A stretch of DNA of 64,000 nt from Clostridiales bacterium. GTDB lineage: Bacteria > Bacillota > Clostridia > Oscillospirales > Oscillospiraceae. The DNA is taken from the NCBI GenBank assembly GCA_012719035.1, contig JAAYBD010000042.1:1-64000 (forward strand). Reading direction: 5' to 3'. The position numbers and the translations under genes were made by a program. Shown here one piece after another: positions 8,659 through 16,676 of this stretch (its first letter is position 1; every line of letters begins with the position of its first letter). The notes beneath the pieces are model-generated. The model was given only the letters and a program-made list of their open reading frames with translations, did not search any database and was not told the origin of the DNA.

Positions 8659-9786
8659 TTATAGTTTTTCAAAAATTCCGATTCTGGGAAGCTGGTCTAC
8701 AGACTTCCAACCCTCGCTCAGCGGCTCCTTGAGGAAAGGTGCAAGCTCCTCCTTGGTGCGCAGCGTGATCATATCAACTGGGGGAAGCTTGCCGGCGGGA
8801 TATTTCTCAAGAATCTCATCGTGTACGAGAGTCAGATATTTCAAGATAGCGGCAATTGGTCTTTTTGCCTTTTCGGGTGTTGCAAGCTTGGGATTTCCAA
8901 CAACGCCCTGCGGAGTGCCGGTTCTCTCGATTGCGGCGTGTCCCTCACCCTCGCTCCATGTGTGCGGACGTCCGTATGAATCGATAGAGTTGTCATAGTG
9001 ACCGTTAAAAAGATAGCTTGTCGGCCATGCCTCTTCGGCGGAGTCCATGTCTATCATATCGGGGAACAGAAGCTGGGCAACTGCCGTTTCCGCTTCGTCG
9101 GCGTGGATAAACGGAGTATCCATACTGTTTGCGTGTGTTGTTTCCGGAGTAAAAAACTCGCGGACGGCGCGGTGCCATTCGACAGCCATGACGATTGCGG
9201 GAAGCTGGAAACGCTTAAAGAACTCATGGACGGCGGTTTCGATCATCCACTTATGACCGTGGTTGTTTACAAGTATCATCTTGCGGTATCCGTCGTTCCA
9301 AAGCCCCACCATGGTGTATATAAGCGTTTCGACTACGACTTCCTGCGGCATGATTATAGTTCCGGGCATACCCATGTGGTGATAGGGATGTCCGCCGTAA
9401 TTGAGTGGAGGGAAGGTGAGGGAGCATTCACAGCCGCGCTTTGCCGTATACCGTCTTACACCTTCTATTATCTGCGTAACCATGAAAGTGTCAAGACCTG
9501 TATTTGCGTGCATTCCATGATTTTCGGTGCATCCGATGGGAATAAAGACGATGTCGTTTTTATTCCGTTTTTCTACCTGCTTGGATCTGGGGGTAGTCTG
9601 TATATATGAACCCGCCTTGCCAAGCTCTGAGGGTGCTCCCATTCCATACTCCTCAAGTATTTTATCTATCTCTTCGTCAGAAGCCTCCCAAAGCTGTTTT
9701 TTCATTTCACCGACACTTGTTCCGGTTTCAAAACTGATTCTTGGGTTATCTGTGGTGTACCATTTTTTCTCTTTATAGTTCTCCAT
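8659..9786 (-). CDS. Creatininase-family hydrolase, IolN-like
   Basis: Metal-dependent amidohydrolase-like enzyme, 375 aa, longer than ordinary creatininases (about 250 aa). Metal-site motifs of the family are visible: GCTENHGMHANTGLDT (family E-x-HG-x-H-x-P-x-x-TD), VNNHGH and HADEAETA. In T. maritima a member of this family (IolN) opens the ring of 3-dehydro-scyllo-inosose to give 5-keto-L-gluconate, and the neighbours support that reaction here. The track start at 9867 is rejected: AGAGGAG sits 8 nt before the ATG at 9786, and the longer form would run into the kinase gene. Creatinine hydrolysis itself is unlikely in this context. Confidence 0.78.
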   Translation of the reverse strand: MENYKEKKWYTTDNPRISFETGTSVGEMKKQLWEASDEEIDKILEEYGMGAPSELGKAGSYIQTTPRSKQVEKRNKNDIVFIPIGCTENHGMHANTGLDTFMVTQIIEGVRRYTAKRGCECSLTFPPLNYGGHPYHHMGMPGTIIMPQEVVVETLIYTMVGLWNDGYRKMILVNNHGHKWMIETAVHEFFKRFQLPAIVMAVEWHRAVREFFTPETTHANSMDTPFIHADEAETAVAQLLFPDMIDMDSAEEAWPTSYLFNGHYDNSIDSYGRPHTWSEGEGHAAIERTGTPQGVVGNPKLATPEKAKRPIAAILKYLTLVHDEILEKYPAGKLPPVDMITLRTKEELAPFLKEPLSEGWKSVDQLPRIGIFEKL

Positions 9787-9811
9787 GACAATCTCCTCTA
9801 TTATCTGTTTT

Positions 9812-10837
9812 TTATCTCTGCACTCTTCCCGAACCGTCGCCGCCCGCAAGGTTCTCAACTTCTGCAACGCTTACGCGGTTAAAATCACCGAGGATAGAGT
9901 GTTTCAGGCAGGATGCGGCGACCGCAAATTCAAGTGCCCTCTGTTTGTCGGTATAAGAATTTAGCCCGTAGATCAGCCCGCCCGCAAAGCTGTCTCCTCC
10001 GCCGACGCGGTCAACAATGTCGTTTATCATATATTTACGGCTTAAATAGAATTTTTCTCTGTCGTTAAGGCAGGCTGCCCAGCCGTTTGTATCCGCGCTT
10101 TTGCTCTCTCTCAGGGTAATGGCGACCATCTTCATGTTCGGATACTTTGCGAGAACCGCGTTTGACAATTCCTCATATTTCTTTACGTCAAGCTCGCCGC
10201 TTTCGACCTTGACATCAACGGTGATGCCAAGCGACTTCTGGCAGTCCTCCTCGTTTGCTATGGCTACATCTACATATTTTGCGATTTCGCCCATTACCTC
10301 GGGAGCGGTCTTGCCGTATTTCCAAAGCTTTTTTCTGAAGTTCAGGTCACAGGACACTGTGATGCCGCGCTTTTTAGCTTCCTTGACGCTTTCGAGCGAA
10401 AGCTCCATTGCGCTTTCAGAAATCGCCGGAGTTATTCCCGTAATATGGAACCATTCAACGCCCTCAAAGGACTTGTTCCAATCTATATCTCCCGGTTTTG
10501 CGAGGGAGATTGAGGAGTATTCGCGGTCATATACGACCTTTGACGGACGTTGGTTCGCGCCCGCTTCCAAATAGTAGATGCCCATTCGTCCCTTGCCTCT
10601 GAGGATGCGGCTTGTATCGACACCATGCCGGCGTAGCTCCTTAACGCACTCATCTCCGATGGCGTTGTCCGGCAGAACAGTCAGAAATCCCGCATCAAGA
10701 CCATAGTTTGCAAGTGACACCGCGACATTGGCTTCACCGCCGCCGAAAGTGGCTTCAAAAGCAGGGCTTTGAAAAAATCTCTCAAAACCGGGTGACTTTA
10801 AGCGAAGCATTATTTCTCCGAATGTTAAAAACTTCAT
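9812..10837 (-). CDS. kdgK: 2-dehydro-3-deoxygluconokinase (PfkB family)
   Basis: Sugar kinase of the ribokinase/PfkB fold, 341 aa. It phosphorylates 2-keto-3-deoxygluconate (KDG) to KDPG. The N-terminal [15 protein letters not shown] and the C-terminal signature with catalytic Asp ([17 protein letters not shown], residues about 285-300) are clear. The ATG at 10837 is chosen over the track's TTG (10843) because GGGAGG is 10 nt from the ATG but only 2 nt from the TTG. It is followed 25 nt on by the hydrolase gene and preceded by the KDPG aldolase gene, so kinase and aldolase act in sequence, giving pyruvate and glyceraldehyde-3-phosphate. Confidence 0.88.
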   Translation of the reverse strand: MKFLTFGEIMLRLKSPGFERFFQSPAFEATFGGGEANVAVSLANYGLDAGFLTVLPDNAIGDECVKELRRHGVDTSRILRGKGRMGIYYLEAGANQRPSKVVYDREYSSISLAKPGDIDWNKSFEGVEWFHITGITPAISESAMELSLESVKEAKKRGITVSCDLNFRKKLWKYGKTAPEVMGEIAKYVDVAIANEEDCQKSLGITVDVKVESGELDVKKYEELSNAVLAKYPNMKMVAITLRESKSADTNGWAACLNDREKFYLSRKYMINDIVDRVGGGDSFAGGLIYGLNSYTDKQRALEFAVAASCLKHSILGDFNRVSVAEVENLAGGDGSGRVQR

Positions 10838-10855
10838 TTTCAATACCTCCCTTAG

Positions 10856-11812
10856 CTATTTCTGCAAAAGGTGTATGGCAAAACCGCCTATTTCACCTTT
10901 CAGATATACAGCTATCATCTTTTCGCCCTTATACTTTGCCGTTTCCATATCTGCGTAAAAGCCCTTCTTTTCAAGATAGGCTATAGCGCGCTTTACATTG
11001 TTTGTTCGGATAGCGATATGTCCGTTTGTGCCGAGATACATAGATTTCATTACTTCAATGCCGCTTCCCGCAAAGACGGAGCTGTTGCCGTCCTTTACGG
11101 CGAATCCGAAAGCTTTGCCGAATTCTTCTGCCGCAGCTTTTGCTGCATCGCCGCTTTCTGTATTGATTCCCACATGGGCAAGCTCAAAGCCCATGGCGTT
11201 TTTGACAGCTTCTTTGCAGAGCTGAGTAATTTTTTCGAAGTTGCCAGCAGCGATATCCGCCTTTGTGCAGACCCAGCTTCCACCTACCGTATGGACATAG
11301 GGCGCCGCCGCATATTCAGCGATGTTCTGCCCGTCAACTCCGCCCGTCGGTATGAACTTGACATTGCCGAAAGGAGCAGAAAGTCCCTTCATGGCACTAA
11401 GACCGCCGTAGACATTTGCAGGGAAAAACTTGATGACGTCCACTCCGAGTTTAAGAGCCGACATGATTTCGCTTGGAGTGACACAGCCCGGGGTCACCGT
11501 TAAGTCATTATCCATGCACCATTTTACAAGTTCGGGGTCAAATCCGGGAGATACGATAAATTTTCCGCCTGCTGCCGCGACTCCCTTTGCCTGCTCAAGA
11601 TTGAGGACGGTTCCGGCACCCACCAGCATTTCCGGTACTTCATTTGAAACGGCTCTGATAGCATCGAGCCCCGCTGATGTTCTAAGGGTTATCTCCATTA
11701 CATCGATCCCGCCTGCGAGCAAAGCCTTCGCGGTAGGGACGGCGTTATTCGCATCCTCTATCACCACTACGGGAACAACAGCGTTATTTCCAAGCCTTTC
11801 CGAATACTTCAT
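10856..11812 (-). CDS. eda: KDPG aldolase fused to a VOC/glyoxalase-like domain
   Basis: Class I aldolase of 318 aa; typical Eda is about 205-215 aa. Residues 1-215 are Eda: MEITLRT with the active-site Glu, Arg in the same strand, VIKFFPAN with the Schiff-base Lys, and IPTGGV. Residues about 220-318 form a second domain resembling a vicinal-oxygen-chelate (VOC) fold (FELAHVGINTESGDAAK, then AIRTNNVKRAIAYLEKKGF). The same two-part layout occurs in some Clostridia, but its role is not known to me. The start ATG at 11812 has AAGGAGG 8 nt upstream; the track's TTG start overlaps that site and is rejected. Confidence 0.87.
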   Translation of the reverse strand: MKYSERLGNNAVVPVVVIEDANNAVPTAKALLAGGIDVMEITLRTSAGLDAIRAVSNEVPEMLVGAGTVLNLEQAKGVAAAGGKFIVSPGFDPELVKWCMDNDLTVTPGCVTPSEIMSALKLGVDVIKFFPANVYGGLSAMKGLSAPFGNVKFIPTGGVDGQNIAEYAAAPYVHTVGGSWVCTKADIAAGNFEKITQLCKEAVKNAMGFELAHVGINTESGDAAKAAAEEFGKAFGFAVKDGNSSVFAGSGIEVMKSMYLGTNGHIAIRTNNVKRAIAYLEKKGFYADMETAKYKGEKMIAVYLKGEIGGFAIHLLQK

Positions 11813-11825
11813 GGTATTTTCCTCC

Positions 11826-12881
11826 TTAATTCTCAAAATTCAGGGCAATCCCAAGATCAGAGCTCATTTCCCTAAGCGAATCAGCTACCGCATCGGGAAG
11901 CTCTACGACATCATTCCACTTTTTATGCTTTTCCCATTCAATTTCACCGGGCATATAGATACGGTCATGACCTTTTGCCTTTGGTGCGTTTCGCAGTGCA
12001 TCCGCAAGCGCCTTTGAGCGTGACAGATATGTGTCTGCGCCGCAGAATTTATCGACATCCACAGCGATGAATGTATGGCAGACATTATTGGGAGTTTCCG
12101 GATCAAAGCACCAGCTTTTTATCTCGCCGGTGCTGCCGATAGCGCCTCCGGAGAGAACGCCTGTAAGAAGCTCCGTCATAACGGCAAGTCCGTAACCCTT
12201 ATGTGCTCCGAAAGGCTGCATAGCGCCTTCTTCGGGGTAGTGGCTCGGGTCGGTCGTGGGAACGCCGTCCTTATCCACTATCCACGTATCGGGAATCTTT
12301 ACTCCGTCCTTTCTTGCCTGAACGACTTTTAATGAGGCAACATTGCTCATGGCTATGTCAAGGAAAATACTTTCATTGCCAAGAGGAGAGGAATAAGACA
12401 TTGGGTTATTGCCTAAAATCATTCCGCGTGCTCCCGGAACTGTCATATTGGGGTCAACGTTTGACAAAGCAAGACCGAACATTCCCGCACTTGCCGCCAT
12501 ATTGGCGTAATAGCCCGCCGCACCGAAGTGTGTGCTGTTTTTTACCGTTACAAGGGCGACGCCTGTTTCCTTGGCTTTGGATATTGCCAGCGCCATTGCT
12601 TTATACCCTGCGACCATTCCCATGCCCGCGTGAGCATCAAGCAAAGCAAAAGATGCTCCCTCCCTGATGATTTCCGGCTCGGCTTTGAAATCCATACCGC
12701 CTGCCCGCTGTTTCTTGATATAACCGTAAAGATTCTTTGTGCCGTGAGAATTGGTTCCGAATAAGTCGGTTTCGCACAGAACTTCCGCCGTTATTGCCGC
12801 GTTGTCCTTGCTCATGCCCTCTTTTTCACAGCAGGCGGCACAAAATTGCTTAAAACTCTCGACCTTTATTTTGTTAGCCAT
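11826..12881 (-). CDS. Ldh2/malate-lactate dehydrogenase-family oxidoreductase
   Basis: NAD(P)-dependent dehydrogenase of the LDH2/MDH2 family, 351 aa, normal length. Seen are SHG in FGTNSHGTKNLYGY with the conserved His, GYKAMALAISKAKETGVALVTVKNSTHFGAAGYY, and DIAMSNVA. Family members reduce or oxidise alpha-keto or alpha-hydroxy acids (2,3-diketo-gulonate, ureidoglycolate, malate). In this operon it may act on a keto-sugar acid, or substitute for a missing early oxidation step; neither can be decided here. GGAG lies 8 nt before the start ATG (AAAAGGAGATCGAAATGG). Confidence 0.83.
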   Translation of the reverse strand: MANKIKVESFKQFCAACCEKEGMSKDNAAITAEVLCETDLFGTNSHGTKNLYGYIKKQRAGGMDFKAEPEIIREGASFALLDAHAGMGMVAGYKAMALAISKAKETGVALVTVKNSTHFGAAGYYANMAASAGMFGLALSNVDPNMTVPGARGMILGNNPMSYSSPLGNESIFLDIAMSNVASLKVVQARKDGVKIPDTWIVDKDGVPTTDPSHYPEEGAMQPFGAHKGYGLAVMTELLTGVLSGGAIGSTGEIKSWCFDPETPNNVCHTFIAVDVDKFCGADTYLSRSKALADALRNAPKAKGHDRIYMPGEIEWEKHKKWNDVVELPDAVADSLREMSSDLGIALNFEN

Positions 12882-12937
12882 TTCGATCTCCTTTTCTCAT
12901 AAAAAATCATTCAGCCGTAATAAAGTGCTTTTTATTT

Positions 12938-13753
12938 CTATTTGAATATGGCGCCCATGCGGCGCTTCATGTTTTTCTGCACATGTTCAGCATCGGGAAT
13001 ACTGAGCATTTCGAGGGATATCCAGTTGCTGTAGCCGATGCTTTCAAGCGCTTCCTTTATCTCGGAAAAGTTTAGGTGACCTTCTCCCGGGAGCCTGCGG
13101 TTGCTGTCCGCAAAATGCACATGGCTGATTTTATCGCCGAATCTCTTTATAGTTTGCACCTGTCCGCAGTCTTCTATGTTTACATGGAAAGTATCATATA
13201 AAATTCCTATATTCGGCGGATTTCCCATCTCGTCCAGAAAGGCGGCTGTGTCCTCAACGGAATTGAGAAGAGTAACCTCATACCTGTTTATCGGTTCAAG
13301 GTTAAGCTTTACATTTCGGTTTGCCGCGTATTCGGCAACTTTATAAAGTTCGCGCTTTAAAAGTTCCCGTTCATCGGCTGAGTTTTTGGGATTTCCCCGT
13401 CCTCTGATAAGTCCAATCGTCACATTCGGCCGGTTTCCGAGAGAAACGGAAAAGTCGATGTCTTCAAAACAGCGCTTGACCGCAAGCCCACGTTCCGCTT
13501 CGCTGTATGACGTGAGGCAAAACCCCTCAAGCGCGGCGGCCTGACCTGTGGCTATAGTAGCAACTGAAAGCCCAAGCCTGTCCAGCTCGGATATAACGGA
13601 TTTAACGTCAATGAGCTTGGGATCGCTCAGTATCAGCTCTACCCCGTCAAGCCCCGCGTCTTTCGCCCATTGAAAGCCTGTTTTCCAGTCTTTTGCGGGG
13701 AAGGGGGAAAAAGGGTTGTTGTACTGAATTGAAATCGACGCTGCGGTTTTCAT
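12938..13753 (-). CDS. TIM-barrel sugar epimerase/isomerase, IolO-like
   Basis: Xylose-isomerase-like TIM-barrel protein, 271 aa. Metal-ligand-type residues sit at barrel-strand ends: LNLEPINRYE (Glu near 150), ILYDTFHVNIED (Asp/His), ISHVHFADSNR (His) and ISLEML (Glu). This is the pattern of D-tagatose 3-epimerase relatives. T. maritima IolO, of similar length, epimerises 5-keto-L-gluconate to D-tagaturonate, which fits this operon. AGGAG is 9 nt from the ATG at 13753 and directly abuts the track's start at 13762, so the shorter form is used. First gene of the leftward operon, next to its operator-bearing promoter. The exact sugar is inferred. Confidence 0.8.
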   Translation of the reverse strand: MKTAASISIQYNNPFSPFPAKDWKTGFQWAKDAGLDGVELILSDPKLIDVKSVISELDRLGLSVATIATGQAAALEGFCLTSYSEAERGLAVKRCFEDIDFSVSLGNRPNVTIGLIRGRGNPKNSADERELLKRELYKVAEYAANRNVKLNLEPINRYEVTLLNSVEDTAAFLDEMGNPPNIGILYDTFHVNIEDCGQVQTIKRFGDKISHVHFADSNRRLPGEGHLNFSEIKEALESIGYSNWISLEMLSIPDAEHVQKNMKRRMGAIFK

Positions 13754-13778
13754 AGCATGCATCTCCTGTCAACATTGT

Positions 13779-13794
13779 ATACCGTATACGGTAT
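13779..13794. promoter_or_regulatory. Perfect 16-bp palindromic operator, leftward operon
   Basis: ATACCGTATACGGTAT is a perfect palindrome, 9 nt downstream of the leftward -10 box. It matches the sites at 3844 and 13882. Spacing and symmetry suit a FadR-type GntR dimer, most simply the adjacent GntR protein. Confidence 0.82.
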
Positions 13795-13803
13795 CTTGTA
13801 TTA

Positions 13804-13832
13804 ATTCTATAATTATTTTTATTGTTTGTCAA
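13804..13832 (-). promoter_or_regulatory. Leftward catabolic operon promoter
   Basis: On the minus strand, TTGACA (13832-13827), a 17-nt spacer, then TAGAAT (13809-13804). It fires toward the epimerase gene. Confidence 0.78.
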
Positions 13833-13847
13833 ATTATTTTTGTATTA

Positions 13848-13876
13848 TTGACATGAATTCGTATCAATAGTATAAT
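13848..13876 (+). promoter_or_regulatory. gntR promoter
   Basis: TTGACA (13848-13853), a 17-nt spacer, then TATAAT (13871-13876): a perfect consensus promoter, back to back with the leftward one. Confidence 0.85.
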
Positions 13877-13881
13877 AAACC

Positions 13882-13902
13882 ATACCGTATGCCGTATACG
13901 AT
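13882..13902. promoter_or_regulatory. GntR operator at its own promoter
   Basis: ATACCGTATGCCGTATACGAT contains two overlapping copies of the GTATAC-centred operator half-sites, starting 6 nt after the -10. It implies autoregulation by the GntR protein. Confidence 0.75.
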
Positions 13903-13932
13903 AAACACGATTTTATTTGGAGAGGAAAAGAG

Positions 13933-14583
13933 ATGGAAATCAAATTACAGGTCGACAGCCTAACAGACCAGGCTTATGATATTTTGAAACAAAAAATTAT
14001 AAGCAAGCAGTTTCCGCCCGGAATGAGACTCGTTGACTCCCAGCTCGCTAAGGAATATGGAATAAGCCGCACCCCACTTCGGGACGCTATCAGAAAGCTG
14101 CACGAGGACGGGCTTGTAACCAACTATTCCGGCAGGGGATACTGCGTTTTCCAGCCGACGGAGGACGACATAAACGAGATATTTGAGATCCGCCGGATGA
14201 TCGATGTTGCAGCGGCAACAAAGCTTATAAACGAGATACTTCCGAATGACAAGGAAGCATATGCAACTATTGAGAGCTTTTACAATGAATTCAGCGCGGA
14301 TGTGGAGCGCGAGGGATTTATCAAAGCCGATGAAGATTTTCACGACAAAATGGTGCTGATGATGGGAAATGCGCGCATTTACAATTTTTATGTGGAAATC
14401 CGAAACCAGACCCGCACTTTCAGGCGCAGAACTTCCAGTGATAAGGAAAGAATGGCGAGAGCCTACAATCATCATGAGAAAATATGCAGAGGACTTCTTG
14501 ACCTTGATTTGAACGCGGCCACAGAGGCGCTTACAGATCACATTGAGCTGAGCAGAAGAAATGCCCTTGAGGATCTTGAGTAG
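13933..14583 (+). CDS. GntR/FadR-family regulator (FCD domain)
   Basis: A 216-aa DNA-binding regulator, usual size for the family. The N-terminal winged helix is clear (FPPGMRLVDSQLAKEYGISRTPLRDAIRKLHEDGLV, residues about 28-62). It is followed by an FCD ligand domain with IFEIRRMIDVAAATKLI and the metal/ligand residues in DEDFHDKMV and HHEKICRGLL. AGAGGAAAAGAG precedes the start. It is transcribed divergently from the epimerase operon, with operators on both promoters and a third at the importer, so it probably represses all three until a pathway intermediate binds. The effector is unknown. Confidence 0.9.
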   Translation: MEIKLQVDSLTDQAYDILKQKIISKQFPPGMRLVDSQLAKEYGISRTPLRDAIRKLHEDGLVTNYSGRGYCVFQPTEDDINEIFEIRRMIDVAAATKLINEILPNDKEAYATIESFYNEFSADVEREGFIKADEDFHDKMVLMMGNARIYNFYVEIRNQTRTFRRRTSSDKERMARAYNHHEKICRGLLDLDLNAATEALTDHIELSRRNALEDLE

Positions 14584-14644
14584 AGCTCAAGTCCTTGATT
14601 TTCGCAGAAAACGTGCATACTAAAGGCAAAGGAGTGAATTTTTA

Positions 14645-16630
14645 ATGGATACTGAACACAGAATGCTCGGAGAGCCTTGCAGAATAGGCAATATGCTTGT
14701 AAAGAACCGAATGGTAATGCCCCCGATGAATACAAACTTTTCGGACGAGTACGGCTGTCTTACCCCGCAGATGGAAAGCTATTACATCAGGCGTGCAAAA
14801 GGGGGTGCGGGGCTTATCGTGATAGAGGCGGTATCTGTTTCGCCGGACTCCAGAAACCATGGAGTTCAGCCGATGCTCTATGACGAGAAGTTTGTTCCGC
14901 GCTGGAGCAATCTGATAGAGGAGCTGCATAGCTACGGGGCAAAGGTGTCCATTGAAATCGCTCACTTTGGCTCGGAGGCAACGCTTGAACCGCGTATTTC
15001 CGCATCGAATGTGACCCGCTTTGACCCGGATTCAGTAACTCCGATGACACAGGAAGATATTTGGGACATTGAAAAGAAGTTCGCGAAAACGATTGCCAAC
15101 GCAAAAATGGCGGGAGCGGATGCCGTTACGCTCCACGGCGCACACGGCTATCTCATAGCGGAGTTTATGTCGCCGCTTTACAACAAGCGCAGGGATAATT
15201 ACGGGGGTTCGCTTGAAAACCGTATGCGTTTCGTTGTCGAGATAATGAAGGAAAGCAGAAAGCTGGTCGGCGAGAGCTTTCCGATTATGGTGCGCTATTC
15301 AGTCAGCGAATTTGCGGTCGGAGGAAGAATTCCAGAGGAATCGGTCGAGATAGCTAAAATCTTGGAGAGGGAGGGTGCTGCAGCCATTGACCTCTCGGCG
15401 GGAATTCCCAATGCGTATATCTTTACAAATCCGCCCAACGGTCTTGGAGACACCTCCTGCATGCTCGCCCCTTATGCGGAAATGGTCAAGAAGGCTGTAA
15501 AAATCCCGGTTATCGTATCAAATACGATAAGAACGCCTAAAGAGGCTGAAAATATCCTAAAAAGCGGACAGGCAGATTTTGTGGGGCTTGCCAGACCCAT
15601 GCTTGCCGATGCGGATTACTGCATAAAGGCGCTGGAGGGAAGAGATGACGATATAAGACACTGTCTCTCCTGCCAGCACTGCTTCCGCACGCTCGATTCG
15701 GGATGCTCTCTGAGATGTGCCGTAAATCCTGAAACCGGGCGTGAGTATATCTACGGCGATATTGAAAAAGCACCCGTAAGGAAGAAAATCGCCGTTGTCG
15801 GAGGAGGCCCGGCGGGTATGGAAAGTGCGAGAACGGCGGCGCTGATGGGACATGAGGTCACTCTGTTTGAAGCGGGGAGCAGGCTCGGCGGTTCGCTTAT
15901 CGCCGCGGCGATTCCTCCAAACAAGGAAAAAATCGGCTGGCTCATAGAATGGTACGAGCGCCAGTTAAAACACTTGGGCGTAAATATCCGGCTCGATACC
16001 GAAGCAGATGCGGAGCTTTTGAAGAAAGAGGGCTTTGATGCCGTTATGCTTGCCGCCGGAGCGGAATATATCCGCAGGATAAAGGGCGGCGAGCGGGATA
16101 CTGTGGTCACCGCGGTGGAGGTCCTTACGGGCAAGGTTCTCGTGGGCAAAAATGCGGTAATAATAGGTGGCGGGGCAACTGGCTGCGAAACCGCGGATTA
16201 CCTCCTTGGAGATTCCGTTAAGCTTCATTTTACAAAGGTCGACGGAGTGGACGGCGAGCTTTTGTTTGAAATGGAAATCTACGGCGAAGCGGAGCACACC
16301 GTTACAATCATCGAAATGCTTCCCGAAATTGCATCCGATATGGACGAATTCAACAAGCATATAATGCATATCCTGCTTCCCGAAAAGGGCGCAAAGATAT
16401 TGACGGATACAATGGTCGAAGAAATCGGAGATGACGGTGTCCGCGTAAAAAACCGCATAACAGGAGAAATCAGCCATATAGAGGCAGATACGGTAATACT
16501 TGCGGGGGGATTGAAGCCGAGGACTATGGAACTTTCCGGGTTTAAGCATGACCTTTCCGGTGACAGCGAAAAGCCGGGAAGGATTGCCGACGCGGTATTT
16601 TCCGCATATGCGCGTACAAGAAGGCTTTGA
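14645..16630 (+). CDS. NADH:flavin oxidoreductase (OYE / 2,4-dienoyl-CoA reductase type)
   Basis: Iron-sulfur flavoprotein of 661 aa. Residues 1-340 are an old-yellow-enzyme TIM barrel (LHGAHGYLIAEFMSPLYNKRRDNYGGS, the FMN/substrate signature). Residues about 340-375 hold a 4Fe-4S Cys cluster (CLSCQHCFRTLDSGCSLRC). The rest has two dinucleotide-binding folds (AVVGGGPAGMESARTA for FAD; AVIIGGGATGCETADY for NADH). Family members reduce activated C=C bonds (FadH, enoate reductases, BaiCD/BaiH). Its place beside sugar-acid genes is odd and the substrate is unknown; bile-acid chemistry is not implied. AAAGGAG precedes the ATG. It is 61 nt after gntR and probably co-transcribed with it. Confidence 0.87.
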   Translation: MDTEHRMLGEPCRIGNMLVKNRMVMPPMNTNFSDEYGCLTPQMESYYIRRAKGGAGLIVIEAVSVSPDSRNHGVQPMLYDEKFVPRWSNLIEELHSYGAKVSIEIAHFGSEATLEPRISASNVTRFDPDSVTPMTQEDIWDIEKKFAKTIANAKMAGADAVTLHGAHGYLIAEFMSPLYNKRRDNYGGSLENRMRFVVEIMKESRKLVGESFPIMVRYSVSEFAVGGRIPEESVEIAKILEREGAAAIDLSAGIPNAYIFTNPPNGLGDTSCMLAPYAEMVKKAVKIPVIVSNTIRTPKEAENILKSGQADFVGLARPMLADADYCIKALEGRDDDIRHCLSCQHCFRTLDSGCSLRCAVNPETGREYIYGDIEKAPVRKKIAVVGGGPAGMESARTAALMGHEVTLFEAGSRLGGSLIAAAIPPNKEKIGWLIEWYERQLKHLGVNIRLDTEADAELLKKEGFDAVMLAAGAEYIRRIKGGERDTVVTAVEVLTGKVLVGKNAVIIGGGATGCETADYLLGDSVKLHFTKVDGVDGELLFEMEIYGEAEHTVTIIEMLPEIASDMDEFNKHIMHILLPEKGAKILTDTMVEEIGDDGVRVKNRITGEISHIEADTVILAGGLKPRTMELSGFKHDLSGDSEKPGRIADAVFSAYARTRRL

Positions 16631-16676
16631 TAAGTTTTGAGAAAGAAAAGATCTGAACCGGTAAATGGAGAAGCTT

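Noticed and set aside
8234-9609. Plus-strand ORFs of 203-254 aa over the dehydrogenase and creatininase-like genes
   Set aside because: They mirror the real minus-strand genes and lack motifs and ribosome binding sites.
8659-9786. Naming the creatininase-family gene as creatinine amidohydrolase
   Set aside because: Context is sugar-acid catabolism, the protein is longer than creatininases, and no creatine gene is nearby.
14645-16630. Bile-acid oxidoreductase (BaiCD/BaiH) identity for the OYE-type gene
   Set aside because: The family is shared but the neighbours are sugar-acid genes under GntR control, with no other bai genes.
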